Shown here: positions 7,825 to 16,752 of the stretch, one piece after another | How positions within the stretch are numbered: the first letter of the stretch is position 1 | How the letters are laid out: the number at the start of each line of letters is the position of its first letter | DNA from: a bacterium | GTDB taxonomy: Bacteria; Actinomycetota; Acidimicrobiia; Spongiisociales; Spongiisociaceae | Assembly: GCA_028821575.1 (NCBI GenBank) | Contig: JAPPFW010000034.1 | Coordinates: 43,794 to 107,793 of the forward strand | Length of the DNA stretch: 64,000 nt | Direction of reading: 5' to 3' | Translations under genes and position numbers: made by a program | Notes under the pieces: generated by a model | Told to the model about the DNA's origin: nothing | Database searches by the model: none | The model's input: the letters and a program-made list of their open reading frames with translations, nothing else

Positions 7825-8730
7825 TCAGGTCCCGGCCTGTTCAGCCGAGTACCGGGAGAAGAGCCTCTCGGTACGACCGGTCGCGAGCATCGTGCCGATT
7901 CCGACCAGCCAGATGAAGAAGGCAGCCCCGATGATCCGGTGTGCAAAGGTGGCGGAGTCGATCCAGATGAACTGCATGGCGACGCCCAACAGAGCCGACA
8001 GCGGAGATACGTATCGGAGAGCACCCCCCACCCTCCACTGGTAGCGGGATGCGAACAGCAGGGCCACACCCGCGAGGGTGAATCCGATCTTCCCCGTAAC
8101 CCACCGTAGGTCCGAGACGGTCTCTGCCAGAACGTACCGTGGTGACGCGGCGCCCAGTGGAGCTACCTCGGAGGCCAGTTCGGCCAGAGCGATCGCCAGT
8201 GCTCCCGACGCGGCGGTGAACGCACCCGACAGTGCGAACAGGCCGGGCACGAGCGGCGTGGCCAGTCGCTCCCTGATGATCCACGTCCTCGTGAGGTACC
8301 AGGCACCCGCGAGCAGGGTGATCCCAGAAACCAGGCGGGCCGCGCCGCTCAGCGTGTACAAACCCTGACTGGACGAGATCGCGGACAGGGACCCCACGAG
8401 AGTGGGTTCGTCTGCGTCTGCCGCAACCCGACCGACCACCATGACGATTGTCGCCAAGGCAGTAAGCAGCAGCAGGCGTCCGGCCATGCGGGCGGCGCGG
8501 TCCCGTGGCCGCTGCGCGTGCGCATCATCGCTCGGAAGCGATCCGGGGATGTCGGACGGTCGCAACTCGGGAGTCTCCTGTATCGAGTGCGGAGGTCTAG
8601 GGAGCGGGGTCAGCCGCCAAGGGCCGGCGTCCACGGTGCCCGATCGGACGGCGATCCGCTCCTGGTCTCCTGGGACGAGGTCCGGTGCCACACTAACCAC
8701 GCGTACGCGGTATCCAAAGGCCACCGACAT
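7825..8730 (-). CDS. Multi-pass membrane protein of unknown function
   Basis: The 301-residue frame has an N-terminal hydrophilic part (about 1-80) and then around six to seven hydrophobic segments, beginning near MAGRLLLLTALATIVMVVG and ending FFIWLVGIGTMLATGR. No catalytic motif is recognised. The N-terminal 80 residues are rich in Pro and Arg and may not be coding, so the true start could be the internal ATG at the first membrane helix. The short Shine-Dalgarno-led unknown gene follows by 34 bp and may be cotranscribed. Confidence 0.6.
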   Translation of the reverse strand: MSVAFGYRVRVVSVAPDLVPGDQERIAVRSGTVDAGPWRLTPLPRPPHSIQETPELRPSDIPGSLPSDDAHAQRPRDRAARMAGRLLLLTALATIVMVVGRVAADADEPTLVGSLSAISSSQGLYTLSGAARLVSGITLLAGAWYLTRTWIIRERLATPLVPGLFALSGAFTAASGALAIALAELASEVAPLGAASPRYVLAETVSDLRWVTGKIGFTLAGVALLFASRYQWRVGGALRYVSPLSALLGVAMQFIWIDSATFAHRIIGAAFFIWLVGIGTMLATGRTERLFSRYSAEQAGT

Positions 8731-8800
8731 AGGGAACAGCCAGGCGACCCCGGCGGGCTGTGAACTCGGACAGCGCCACCGAAACCGGAAGCGACCCCAT

Positions 8801-8842
8801 CCAACTAATAACTAAATATTAATACTACTAACCACTAACCAC
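8801..8842. repeat. Heptad repeat array spanning the cupin stop codon
   Basis: Six consecutive 7-bp units can be laid out: CCAACTA, ATAACTA, AATATTA, ATACTAC, TAACCAC, TAACCAC. On the minus (coding) strand the array is GT-rich, starts inside the last codons of the cupin gene (encoding VVSG) and runs past its TAG. It is more AT-rich than the other arrays and decays leftwards. Confidence 0.6.
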
Positions 8843-9589
8843 ATCGGACAGGTCGTCGCCTAGGTCGGTCACGTCGAAGCGGCCCTCCGTGTAGAGGGCC
8901 ACGTTGATGAACTCGACGGCTTCGAGATGGGCAACGAGGCCGTGCGAACCGCCGAGGCGGTTGGGTACGCACGCGCCGGGGCCCACCTCGAACACGGCGC
9001 CGTCCACCTTCATGATGCCGGTCCCTGCCAGGATCAGATAGCACTCCTGGACGGTGTCGTGGCGGTGGTAGCCGACGGAGGTGCCGGGGCCCACCAGAGC
9101 GTGGTCCACGAATCCCCAGCCCGTGACGAACCGGTCCTGGTCCCACAGCCGCCGGAACCGGATCTCGCCCATACCGTCGTGGGCGTTGGTCGCAGCCAGC
9201 AGCGACCGGTCGAACGGGGACCACTCCGGTTCTGCCCAGCCGGAGCCCTTGATCTCTCCGGCTAGGTCCTCTCCCATGGCTATCCGGATATACCGCGCCG
9301 GGCCGTCGCCCCGGTTGGCGAGTCCGTGGACCGATCCGGAGAACCCGGCCAGCACACCGGGCCCGGTGCGGACCACCGCCCCGCCGGTTCCCGTTGTCTC
9401 GACCGCCGGGTCCAGGACGAACCAGACCTCTTCGCGGCCCGGACCCGAACTCCTCGTCCCGGTCGACTCACCCGCTCCCAGGACGCCGACCGAGATGGAC
9501 ACCCTGGGATCGTCGAAGGCCTGCGGCCCCACCACCACCCGGTCCAGCACCGGGCCGGCGACCGATGCGATCCCGAGGTCGTGGATCAT
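8828..9589 (-). CDS. Bicupin protein, sugar-isomerase-like
   Basis: The longer frame on this strand is a shadow through the permease gene; the real start is the ATG at 9589, which overlaps the permease stop as ATGA. The 253-residue product has two beta-barrel halves. The second carries a good cupin motif: GYHRHDTVQECYLILAGTG (about 168-186), followed by GPGACVPN and GSHGL, giving a His/Glu/His metal site. The first half (about 10-110) ends in AGFSGSVHGLANRGD and seems degenerate. Cupins at the end of sugar ABC operons often act as isomerases or epimerases of keto sugars, or as sensors. The last four residues are encoded by the heptad repeat. Confidence 0.78.
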   Translation of the reverse strand: MIHDLGIASVAGPVLDRVVVGPQAFDDPRVSISVGVLGAGESTGTRSSGPGREEVWFVLDPAVETTGTGGAVVRTGPGVLAGFSGSVHGLANRGDGPARYIRIAMGEDLAGEIKGSGWAEPEWSPFDRSLLAATNAHDGMGEIRFRRLWDQDRFVTGWGFVDHALVGPGTSVGYHRHDTVQECYLILAGTGIMKVDGAVFEVGPGACVPNRLGGSHGLVAHLEAVEFINVALYTEGRFDVTDLGDDLSDVVSG

Positions 9590-10587
9590 CCCGCCTGCGC
9601 GCCGGGCCGGGCGCGGCGGCGGGCACGCCTCCGTCTCAGGGCGGCTCTCACCACCGGTCGCTCCACGACCAGCTCCAGTACCACCACCACTATCAGGACG
9701 GCCCCGGTGGCCAGGGTCAGGACGTAGAAGGGCGCCCCTCCCAGGCTCAGCCCGCTGGTGATGAACCGCAGCGTCAGCGTCCCGACCGCGACCCCGATCA
9801 CCGAACCCTTGCCGCCCAGGAGGCTCACCCCGCCGATCAGCGCGGCCGTGGCCGCGGGAAGCAGGAGCTGCTCGAAGGCGGCCGGACCGGCGCTTCCCGA
9901 CTTGATGGACGTGAGCGCCCCGGCGAGCGCCGCCATGGAACCGGACAGCGCGAACGTCAGCACTAGGGGACGCACCAGCGGGACACCGGCCGCGGCCGCC
10001 TCCTGGCGCCCACCACCGACCGCGAATATCTCCCGCCCGTACCGGGTGTACACGAGGAACAGACCCACCAGGGTGAACACGACGATCGTCACCAGGCTGA
10101 ACGGCGAGAATATCCACAGCTGGTGACGCACCACGTCGGCGATGTCGAGGTCCTTCATCACCACAGTGTTCTCCCCCGAGATCATGAAGGCCAGGCCCCG
10201 GAGGCCGATCAAGGTTCCCAGGGTGAAGACGAGGGAGTGGATCTTCAACCGGTGGATGAGGTATCCCTGGACGGCGCCGTAGGCCATGCCGAGCAGGGCC
10301 GTCACCACCACCGCCGCGACGAGACCGATGTCCTCGACGATGGAGACAGCGACGATTCCCGCCACGGCTGCAACCGAACCGACCGAGAGATCGAGTTCGC
10401 CGGCGATGATGGTCAATCCGACTGCTAGGGCGGCGAGGCCCAACCAGGCAAAGCCCTCGAAGATCGTGAAGACGTTGTTGGGTCCGGCGAAGCGAGGGTC
10501 GGCGATGGCGAAGACTGCGAACACCCCGAAGAACAGGCCCAACCGGGCCCATGCGATGGTCTCCACCCGGGCAGCCAGCCTTCTCAT
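9586..10587 (-). CDS. Sugar ABC transporter permease (RbsC/AraH family), second subunit
   Basis: The 333-residue inner-membrane protein has about nine hydrophobic segments. It carries the BPD_transp_2 signature: LGLAALAVGLTIIAGELDLS (about 49-68) and a C-terminal FALSGSMAALAGAL...LIGGVSLLGGKGS that couples to the ATPase. It should form the pore with the neighbouring permease as a heterodimer. The start overlaps the first permease stop by 4 bp (ATGA) and its own stop overlaps the cupin start, so the chain is translationally coupled. The tail is a 20-residue Arg-rich stretch. Confidence 0.9.
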   Translation of the reverse strand: MRRLAARVETIAWARLGLFFGVFAVFAIADPRFAGPNNVFTIFEGFAWLGLAALAVGLTIIAGELDLSVGSVAAVAGIVAVSIVEDIGLVAAVVVTALLGMAYGAVQGYLIHRLKIHSLVFTLGTLIGLRGLAFMISGENTVVMKDLDIADVVRHQLWIFSPFSLVTIVVFTLVGLFLVYTRYGREIFAVGGGRQEAAAAGVPLVRPLVLTFALSGSMAALAGALTSIKSGSAGPAAFEQLLLPAATAALIGGVSLLGGKGSVIGVAVGTLTLRFITSGLSLGGAPFYVLTLATGAVLIVVVVLELVVERPVVRAALRRRRARRRARPGAQAG

Positions 10588-11561
10588 GCCAGCCGCCTCC
10601 GGTTGCGGATGAGGGTGAAGGCGCTGACGCTGACGAGTATGGCCAGGCCGACGAAGAACACCCTGACCCCGAAGCTGAACCCCCGCAGGACCATGAGGTT
10701 CTGCAGCGCGGCGATGAACACCGCCCCGATCGCGGTGCGGACCGCCGATCCCTCCCCGCCCTGGATGGCCGCTCCTCCCACCAGGATGGCCGCGATGGCG
10801 TCGATGTCCACCCCGTCGAAGTGGTCAAGCCGGCCCTGGCTGAACTGGGCCGCCGTGAATATGCCGGCCAGGGCCGCTCCGAGCGATGACACGAGGAAGA
10901 CGTAGACGGCGATCCGCCCCGGCCGGAGTCCGGCCGTGGTAGCCGCTGAGCGATTGGCGCCGACGAGGATCACCTCCCGCCCGAACCTCGTCCTGGTCAG
11001 CACGATCCCGGTAGCGACGGTGATAACGATGAAGGCCCAGGTCTGGGTGGGTATCTCCAGCGGCCGTGACGTTCCGATCCACTCGGCGGCGTCGGTACCG
11101 GTCCGGACCGTCTTGTTGTCGGTGAGCCAGGCGACCATCCCGAATATGACCGCCCCGACGGCCAGGGTCACCACGATGGGGTTGCCGCCCAGGGCAACCG
11201 CCCCGCCCTGCACGAAGCCGACCGCAGATGCCAGCAGGATCACGGCGAGGAGCGAGGCCCAGACCGGGAACCCCCAGCTCAGGAAGGCTGCGAAGGAGAT
11301 GGCCGACATGGCCGCGGTCTGGGAGACGGAGAGGGAGAAGAAGCTGCCGGCGATAGTGATGAGCGTCATGGCCACCGCCACGATCCCGATGAGGGCTGCC
11401 GCCCGGACGATGCTCTGGAAGTTCCGGTAGGTGACGAACTCGGGGGTGGTCAGCCAGCCGACCACGCCGAGAACCACCAGCGCGCCCACCACGGCCAGCG
11501 GGACGATCACGGAGCGGGCCGGGGCGTCGGCTCCGCGCAGGCCGGCCTCGCGCTCGCTCAT
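10584..11561 (-). CDS. Sugar ABC transporter permease (RbsC family), first subunit
   Basis: This 325-residue permease has the same fold as its downstream neighbour but is only distantly similar in sequence. The pattern IGIVAVAMTLITIAGSFFSLS is the family's membrane signature. ILVGGAAIQGGEGSAVRTAI near the C-terminus is the loop that contacts the ATPase. Two unlike permeases indicate a heterodimeric translocator, as in autoinducer-2 and some pentose or polyol importers. It lies directly after the ATPase, with a 4-bp overlap. Confidence 0.9.
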   Translation of the reverse strand: MSEREAGLRGADAPARSVIVPLAVVGALVVLGVVGWLTTPEFVTYRNFQSIVRAAALIGIVAVAMTLITIAGSFFSLSVSQTAAMSAISFAAFLSWGFPVWASLLAVILLASAVGFVQGGAVALGGNPIVVTLAVGAVIFGMVAWLTDNKTVRTGTDAAEWIGTSRPLEIPTQTWAFIVITVATGIVLTRTRFGREVILVGANRSAATTAGLRPGRIAVYVFLVSSLGAALAGIFTAAQFSQGRLDHFDGVDIDAIAAILVGGAAIQGGEGSAVRTAIGAVFIAALQNLMVLRGFSFGVRVFFVGLAILVSVSAFTLIRNRRRLA

Positions 11562-13066
11562 GGGGCCGCCTCTTGGGGATGGGTGATCTCACGGGTCAGC
11601 AACCTCGAGTCGGTGTCCTCCCGGTCCCGCACGCTCACCTGGGCGCCCCGGAAGTAGGTGACCACGGTGTCGGCAATACCCAGCACTTCCTGGGTGTCCG
11701 ACGAGGCGATCACGATTCCCATGCCGTCGGAGGCGATGGCTCGCAGGTGGCTGTAGATCTCGGCCCGGGCACCGACATCCACCCCCCTGGTCGGCTCGTC
11801 GACCAGGAGCACCCGGGGCTTGGAGCCGGTCCACTTGCCCACCGCCACCTTCTGCTGGTTACCCCCGCTCAGGGCGCCGGCCAATGATCCCAGCCGGGCC
11901 CGGTCGATCGTGAAGGTCTCGGCGATGCGATCGCTCAACGCCCGCTCGGCGCGCCTGCTCAGCCAGCCGGCGGTGGACACGCGGCCGAGGCTGGGCGAGG
12001 TCAGGTTCTCCACCACGGGCCTCTGGAGGAAGATCCCGTCCCGCTTGCGGTCCGAGGAGCTGTAGCCGACCCCGCTACGGATGGCTGCGGCCGGCGAGTC
12101 CGACGGTACGGCCCGTCCGGCCACGGCGACGACTCCGGACACGCGCGGCTCGTGGCCGGCGATCGCCCTGAGCGTGTCGCTGGCACCGCTGCCCAACTGG
12201 CCGGCCAGCCCCACGATCTCGCCTGCCCGCACATCGAGGTCCACGGGTGCGTTGAGCCGGTCGGTGAGGAGGTCCCTCACCTGGAGAACCACCTCGCCGG
12301 GAGCGGACTCCCCCCGGTCCGGGAACAGCGCGGCCAGGCTTCCCCCCAGCATCATCGAGATCAAGTCGTCCAGCGTGATGTCCGCGGTGGCCACAGGAGT
12401 GTTGGAGCGCCCGTCCCGGAACACCGTGACCCGGTCGGCCAGATCGAAGACCTCGTCCAGCCGGTGGGTGACGTAGATGACCGAGCGGCCCTGATACTGG
12501 AGGGCGCGCACCACAGCCTTCACCCGCTCGATCTCGCGGTCGGCAAGGGCTGCGGTCGGTTCGTCGAAGATGAGGACCCTCGCGTCGCGTGCCAGGAGGC
12601 GGGCCACTTCGATGAGCTGGCGCTCGGCGACGGTCACCTGCTCGACCCGGCTGAGCGGGTCCAGATCACCCAGACCCACCTGGTCCAGGAACGGCGCGGC
12701 GGCCCGGGCCTGAGCCCTCGGGGCCGCCCTCCACCCGCGCCGGGTGTCACCGAGGAAGACGTTGTCGGCGATCGAGAGGGTCGGCACCAGCGAGAGTTCC
12801 TGCTGGACAACCGCGATTCCCGCCTGCTCGGAGCGTGTCGCCCCGGTGAACTCCACGAACTCGCCCGCGAGGCTGATCCTCCCCTCGTCGGGGGTGTACA
12901 TACCCGCCAGGATCTTCACCAGGGTGCTCTTGCCGGCCCCGTTCTCACCCACCAGCGCCATGACCTCCCCGGAACGCACCTCGAAGTCGACCCGGTCGAG
13001 CGCCCGGATCGAACCGAAGGACTTAGAGACCGCATGCAGGTGGAGGAGAGGAGCGCCGTCGGTCAT
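11558..13066 (-). CDS. Sugar ABC transporter ATP-binding protein with two nucleotide-binding domains (RbsA/MglA family)
   Basis: Start chosen at ATG 13066, which overlaps the TIM-barrel stop as ATGA and begins MTDGAPLLHLHAVSKSFG. The 502-residue protein has two ABC domains. In the first, Walker A is GENGAGKST and Walker B lies in LIFDEPTAALAD. The second keeps the LSGGNQQKVAVGKW signature and LLVDEPTRGVDVGA, but its Walker A region (near SGASDTLRAIAGH) lacks the GxxGxGKST consensus, as is usual in this family. It powers import through the two permeases. It is in the middle of the operon. Confidence 0.92.
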   Translation of the reverse strand: MTDGAPLLHLHAVSKSFGSIRALDRVDFEVRSGEVMALVGENGAGKSTLVKILAGMYTPDEGRISLAGEFVEFTGATRSEQAGIAVVQQELSLVPTLSIADNVFLGDTRRGWRAAPRAQARAAAPFLDQVGLGDLDPLSRVEQVTVAERQLIEVARLLARDARVLIFDEPTAALADREIERVKAVVRALQYQGRSVIYVTHRLDEVFDLADRVTVFRDGRSNTPVATADITLDDLISMMLGGSLAALFPDRGESAPGEVVLQVRDLLTDRLNAPVDLDVRAGEIVGLAGQLGSGASDTLRAIAGHEPRVSGVVAVAGRAVPSDSPAAAIRSGVGYSSSDRKRDGIFLQRPVVENLTSPSLGRVSTAGWLSRRAERALSDRIAETFTIDRARLGSLAGALSGGNQQKVAVGKWTGSKPRVLLVDEPTRGVDVGARAEIYSHLRAIASDGMGIVIASSDTQEVLGIADTVVTYFRGAQVSVRDREDTDSRLLTREITHPQEAAP

Positions 13067-13965
13067 GGTCCTTCGGCATCCCCCGGCCAACCCGCGCGGG
13101 CCAGGACCGCGCTCGCCGCGTCGTACGAGACCCGAGCCGCTTCGGAGGGGTGCATTGCGGTCTGGCGGTCTGACAGGACCTCCACCCCCATCATCGGAGT
13201 GGCGCCGGTCTCCGCGAGTGCCCGGAGAAAACCTTCCAGGTCGAAAATGCCCTCTCCCGGGAGCAGACGATGCCTGGAGGTGTCGAGCACCACGTCATCG
13301 AGTGGGGGGCCGGCGTCATTCAGAGCCACTGCCAGGATGAGAGAAGGATCGACCCGGGCCAGTTGATCGGGGTCGGACGGCCCCCGGAAGTAGTGCCACG
13401 TATCGAGGTCGATCCCTGCATTCTCCCGCCCGGCCCGTTCGATTATCTCGCATGCCGTGTCCAGATCGGGGATCGAGGTCCAGGGCATGAACTCTATCGC
13501 CGCCTTGACCCCGAAAGGCGCCAACCGGTCGCACACGGCGCCGTACCGGTCCGCCAGCACCTCCATCGACCGCCCCGGCGGGAAGCGCACATCTCCCATG
13601 TTGACGTGGTCGGGGCGGAAGACAGCCGCCATCTGGTACAGGTTCTCGGCGATGGCGGCCGGTATCCGGGCGTCGTCGTCGTCGTGCATCCAGTCGAACA
13701 GGAACTCGATCTCAGACACCCAGACCCCATGGCGGTCGAGCACCTCGAGCAACTCGTCGTCGGTGACGCCGGCGGCCCGCATGCCGGAGTAGTCCGCCTC
13801 GCCCAGCCCTATCGAGCTGTATCCCGCCGCGGCGGCCGCCTCCACCCTTGTCTCGAAAGACCAGGGAGATCGGGTTCCGTACCCGGCCCCGACCGGCGAC
13901 CCGGCGATGGTGAAATGGCCGGCCGCCAGATCGTATCCGGGAACCGGTTCAGAGCGGGTGTTCAT
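13063..13965 (-). CDS. Xylose-isomerase-like TIM-barrel protein
   Basis: Start chosen at ATG 13965, preceded by GGAG at good spacing; the 300-residue product begins MNTRSEPVPGYDL. The pattern is that of the AP-endonuclease-2/xylose isomerase-like superfamily: ETRVEAAAAAGYSSIGL, a Glu/His-rich metal centre with AAIEFMPWTSIPD, AGIDLDTWHYFRG, ALNDAGPP and LPGEGIFDLEGFLRAL. Members isomerise or epimerise sugars and inosose-type polyols, or act as dehydratases. In this operon it most probably acts on the imported sugar or its keto derivative. It is coupled to the ATPase gene by a 4-bp overlap. Confidence 0.82.
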   Translation of the reverse strand: MNTRSEPVPGYDLAAGHFTIAGSPVGAGYGTRSPWSFETRVEAAAAAGYSSIGLGEADYSGMRAAGVTDDELLEVLDRHGVWVSEIEFLFDWMHDDDDARIPAAIAENLYQMAAVFRPDHVNMGDVRFPPGRSMEVLADRYGAVCDRLAPFGVKAAIEFMPWTSIPDLDTACEIIERAGRENAGIDLDTWHYFRGPSDPDQLARVDPSLILAVALNDAGPPLDDVVLDTSRHRLLPGEGIFDLEGFLRALAETGATPMMGVEVLSDRQTAMHPSEAARVSYDAASAVLARAGWPGDAEGP

Positions 13966-14050
13966 ATCTCGTCTCCTGGTCAGGCGGCCGGCCGAGTGTT
14001 GCCCGGACCCTCGGCGGACGGGTGGAGACCCGCCGTACCGGCCGCGGAAC

Positions 14051-14521
14051 TCAGTCCAGCCACTCCTTCCCGGCGAGCCAGGCCTCCATGCCGGGTCGGC
14101 GGCCCGCTTCGATGAACTCGAGACGCGTGCCGTAGAGCTCGTCAGGGGCGGTGTAGGTCGCCAGGATCCGGTCGTCGGGCATGTACTGCGTGGCCTCGTT
14201 CTTGAGCCCAAGCCCCATGAGTCGCTCAACGAGCGCTTCGGGATCGGGCTCCCACAGACCGATGTGGTGCAGGCCCTCCTGCGCGCGGCCGTAGAGCCCG
14301 TCGTTGTCCTGGGACTCCAGCAACTCCAAGTAGGGCGGGCCCTCGACGGACCACGTTATCCGAAGGTCGAGTGTCTCCACCCGCGACTTCTGCTCGAACC
14401 GGTCCACATGCGCCACGGCCGGGTCCTTGAAGGTGAGGCCCAGCACCTCGGAGAACCGGGACGTTGCCTCGTCCATGTCGGACACCAGCACGCCCACATG
14501 GAACAGGTTGGTGGCTGTCAT
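14051..14521 (-). CDS. VOC-superfamily (glyoxalase/dioxygenase fold) protein
   Basis: The 156-residue protein has the paired beta-alpha-beta-beta-beta modules of the vicinal oxygen chelate fold. It starts NLFHVGVLVSDMDEATSRF, then GPPYLELLESQD, GLHHIGLWEPDPEALVERL and GTRLEFIEAG. His in FHVGV, Glu in YLELL, His in HHIGL and Glu in LEFIE are at the expected metal positions. The reaction is unknown; within this operon an epimerase or lyase step on the imported compound is possible. It lies between the binding protein and the TIM barrel, after the hairpin at 14614-14647. Confidence 0.8.
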   Translation of the reverse strand: MTATNLFHVGVLVSDMDEATSRFSEVLGLTFKDPAVAHVDRFEQKSRVETLDLRITWSVEGPPYLELLESQDNDGLYGRAQEGLHHIGLWEPDPEALVERLMGLGLKNEATQYMPDDRILATYTAPDELYGTRLEFIEAGRRPGMEAWLAGKEWLD

Positions 14522-14613
14522 GTCCTGCTGCCGTTCATGCCGTCACTCCCGCGTTTTCTCGTCCGGCGGCGGGGCGGGCGGCCGCGCCTACCGGCTTTGC
14601 CGATGCCTTGGCC

Positions 14614-14647
14614 GATGGGACGGCGGCGGGTGAGCCGCCGTCCCATC
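14614..14647 (-). terminator. Strong hairpin between the binding-protein gene and the rest of the sugar operon
   Basis: A perfect 14-bp inverted repeat (GATGGGACGGCGGC and its complement) flanks a 6-nt loop just after the binding-protein stop. No U-run follows in the minus direction. It may stop part of the transcription or protect the upstream mRNA, giving more binding protein than membrane subunits. Confidence 0.6.
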
Positions 14648-14660
14648 CTTCGGGGAAGTA

Positions 14661-15713
14661 CTAGTAGACGCAGAGGTCGGCGACGCCGAAGCCCTCGACC
14701 ATCACGCTCTCGATCTCGTTGGAGCCGGGCGTGTAGACCGGGCTACGGACCGGCGGGTTGGGGATGAAGTTGTTGAAGAGCTCCAGGCTGCCGTTGGTCA
14801 GGTACTCGTGGAGCGTGTTGATGCTGAACACGCCTTCGAGCCGGGCGGCCTGCAGGCCGGTGGCGAACTCCGTACCGTCGAGGAGATGGTCGAGGTTCCC
14901 ATGGCAGGTACCGCCCACCACCATGACGTCCTCGCCCGGGTGGTAGCCCTCCTCCTCGAGGGCCTGGATGACCCCTTCGGCCAGGGCGGAGTTGTGGGCG
15001 TAGACCAGATCGATGCCGGTGTTGCGGTGGGCGGCGATCAACTGCTTGGTCCCGTCGTACCCCTCAGCCGGACCGAAGCCGACGTCGACTTCACCGAGCA
15101 CGGCGATGCTGGCGCGGGCCAGGATCGGTAGCGCGGCGCCCGAGCGGTCGATGCCGGCCTGGTATCCGGCCACGAACCCGATCACGATGGCGTTGCCGCC
15201 GGCGCCGTGGAGTTCCATCCCGTTGGCGACCATGTAGTCCCGAGCTTCGATCAGCAGGTTGGCAGCTACCTCGCCGTTGAGCTTGTCGTTCACGCCCGCG
15301 TAGCCGACCACGTAGTTCTCCGACCCGGAGAAGGGCAACTGGTTGGTCTGGATGACCGGGACACCGGTGTCCGACAGGGCCCGCAGGGAGGCCACCCCGG
15401 CCTCGTTGTCCGAGGGCCACCAGGCGTACGCGACCACGTCGTCGTCGCCGGCGCCCAATTGCTGCTGTACCTGGGTGTCCTGCTCGGCCTGGTCGAAGTT
15501 GTTCTCGATGATGATCAGGTTGTAACCCAGCTCGGCCGCCGCCTCCTGGGCGCCGCGGCCCCACTCGGCGATGTAGGTGTTCGTAGTCGTCGGGATGAAG
15601 GCAACGATGGTGCCACCCTCGGTGCTTCCGTCGTCCTCGCTGGCACAACTCGATGCTACGAGCGCCAGCGCCATCAGGGCGACGAGTACGGCCCACTTCT
15701 GCTTACGTCTCAT
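14661..15713 (-). CDS. Sugar ABC transporter substrate-binding lipoprotein (periplasmic-binding-protein type 1)
   Basis: The 350-residue precursor has a basic start (MRRKQKW), a hydrophobic core and the lipobox ALVASSC with Cys at about 23, so it is a membrane-anchored lipoprotein. The mature part is a Peripla_BP_4 ribose-binding fold: TIVAFIPTTTNTYIAEWGRG, AYAWWPSDNEAG, VPVIQTNQLPFSG, VVGYAGVNDKLNG, DLVYAHNSALAEGVIQALEE and VVGGTCHGNLDHL. It captures the substrate for the two-permease importer encoded downstream. It is the first gene of the operon. The specificity cannot be told from sequence. Confidence 0.9.
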   Translation of the reverse strand: MRRKQKWAVLVALMALALVASSCASEDDGSTEGGTIVAFIPTTTNTYIAEWGRGAQEAAAELGYNLIIIENNFDQAEQDTQVQQQLGAGDDDVVAYAWWPSDNEAGVASLRALSDTGVPVIQTNQLPFSGSENYVVGYAGVNDKLNGEVAANLLIEARDYMVANGMELHGAGGNAIVIGFVAGYQAGIDRSGAALPILARASIAVLGEVDVGFGPAEGYDGTKQLIAAHRNTGIDLVYAHNSALAEGVIQALEEEGYHPGEDVMVVGGTCHGNLDHLLDGTEFATGLQAARLEGVFSINTLHEYLTNGSLELFNNFIPNPPVRSPVYTPGSNEIESVMVEGFGVADLCVY

Positions 15714-15849
15714 GTTCTCCGTTCCCTTCGGTCGCGTACTGCTCCGCTATCCGACCACCACAGCATCCCTGCCCCCGGACGCCCTGATCGCGTGGATAAC
15801 TTGGGGAATCCTAACGTGAACAGATTGTGCACGTCGGCACGGCGGCGTT

Positions 15850-16752
15850 CTAGCCGGATTCGTCGAGGGCGGACCGCAGGTACTCCGCCACCGCCGACAT
15901 GTCATGGTCGCCGAACCCGGCTCCGATGGCATCGTGCAGCTCGGAACGGTTGAGGACCGCCTGGGGCATCGAGGCGCCCGCGGATTCCGCCAGGCCGAGA
16001 GCCAGGTCGAGGTCCTTCCTGGCGAGCACCATCCGGAAGGCCACGGGAACCTCGCCCGGCTTCAGGAAGGCCTCCCGGCGGTAGTGGACGAAGGGAGCGG
16101 CGATGGCGCTGTTGGCGAACACCTCGTAGGCGGACTCGCGCCCGATGCCGGACGCCTCGGCCAGCACCAGCGCCTCGGCGACCGCCTGCCCGAGACCGTA
16201 GACGATCGAGTTGACCGCCAGCTTGATCGTCGCACCGGAACCCACCGGACCCATGTGGTAGACCCGGGAACCCATCGCCTCGAACACAGGGCGCAGGGTC
16301 TCCACATCACCGGGCTGCCCCCCCGCCATGATGGTGAGGGTCCCGGCGGTGGCTATGGCGGTGCTACCCGAGACCGGCGCGTCGACGAATCTCCCGCCCG
16401 CAGCCTCGACGGCCTCGGCCACCTGGCGCGACTCCGTCGGGCTCACCGTGCTCATGTCCACGCAGAGGGTCCCGGCGGCAAGCGACCCGCACATCGCACC
16501 GGAACCCATGTAGAGACCGGCCAGAACCTCGCCGTCGGCCACCATGGTGATCACGATGTCCACCCCAGATGCCAGGTCCGCCGGCGACGCCGCCACCGAG
16601 GCACCCGTCTCGGTGGCCAGAGCCTCCGCCTTGGCCGCCGTCCGGTTCCACACCGTCAAGGGGAACCCGGCCGCAGCGATGTTGGAAGCCATCGGGTATC
16701 CCATCCTGCCCAGTCCGATGAACCCGACCCGCATGTCGCCTGTACCGCTCAT
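15850..16752 (-). CDS. NAD(P)-dependent beta-hydroxyacid dehydrogenase (3-hydroxyisobutyrate dehydrogenase family)
   Basis: The 300-residue enzyme has an N-terminal Rossmann domain with MRVGFIGLGRMGYPMASNIA and an all-helical C-terminal domain. Family motifs are DAPVSGSTAIATAGTLTIMA (substrate loop), GPVGSGATIKLAVNSIVYG with the catalytic Lys, and ARKDLDLAL. The family oxidises 3-hydroxyisobutyrate, tartronate semialdehyde, 6-phosphogluconate-like acids or reduces succinic semialdehyde; the substrate is not fixed here. The start at 16752 (MSGTGDMRV) is chosen over the internal ATG at 16734, but neither has a strong ribosome site. It lies just upstream of the sugar transporter genes on the same strand. 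Confidence 0.85.
   Translation of the reverse strand: MSGTGDMRVGFIGLGRMGYPMASNIAAAGFPLTVWNRTAAKAEALATETGASVAASPADLASGVDIVITMVADGEVLAGLYMGSGAMCGSLAAGTLCVDMSTVSPTESRQVAEAVEAAGGRFVDAPVSGSTAIATAGTLTIMAGGQPGDVETLRPVFEAMGSRVYHMGPVGSGATIKLAVNSIVYGLGQAVAEALVLAEASGIGRESAYEVFANSAIAAPFVHYRREAFLKPGEVPVAFRMVLARKDLDLALGLAESAGASMPQAVLNRSELHDAIGAGFGDHDMSAVAEYLRSALDESG

Noticed and set aside
8828-10828. A 666-codon minus-strand frame
   Set aside because: Its first two thirds are Arg/Gly-rich shadow through the two permease genes; only the last 253 codons (cupin) are real, with a coupled ATG at 9589.
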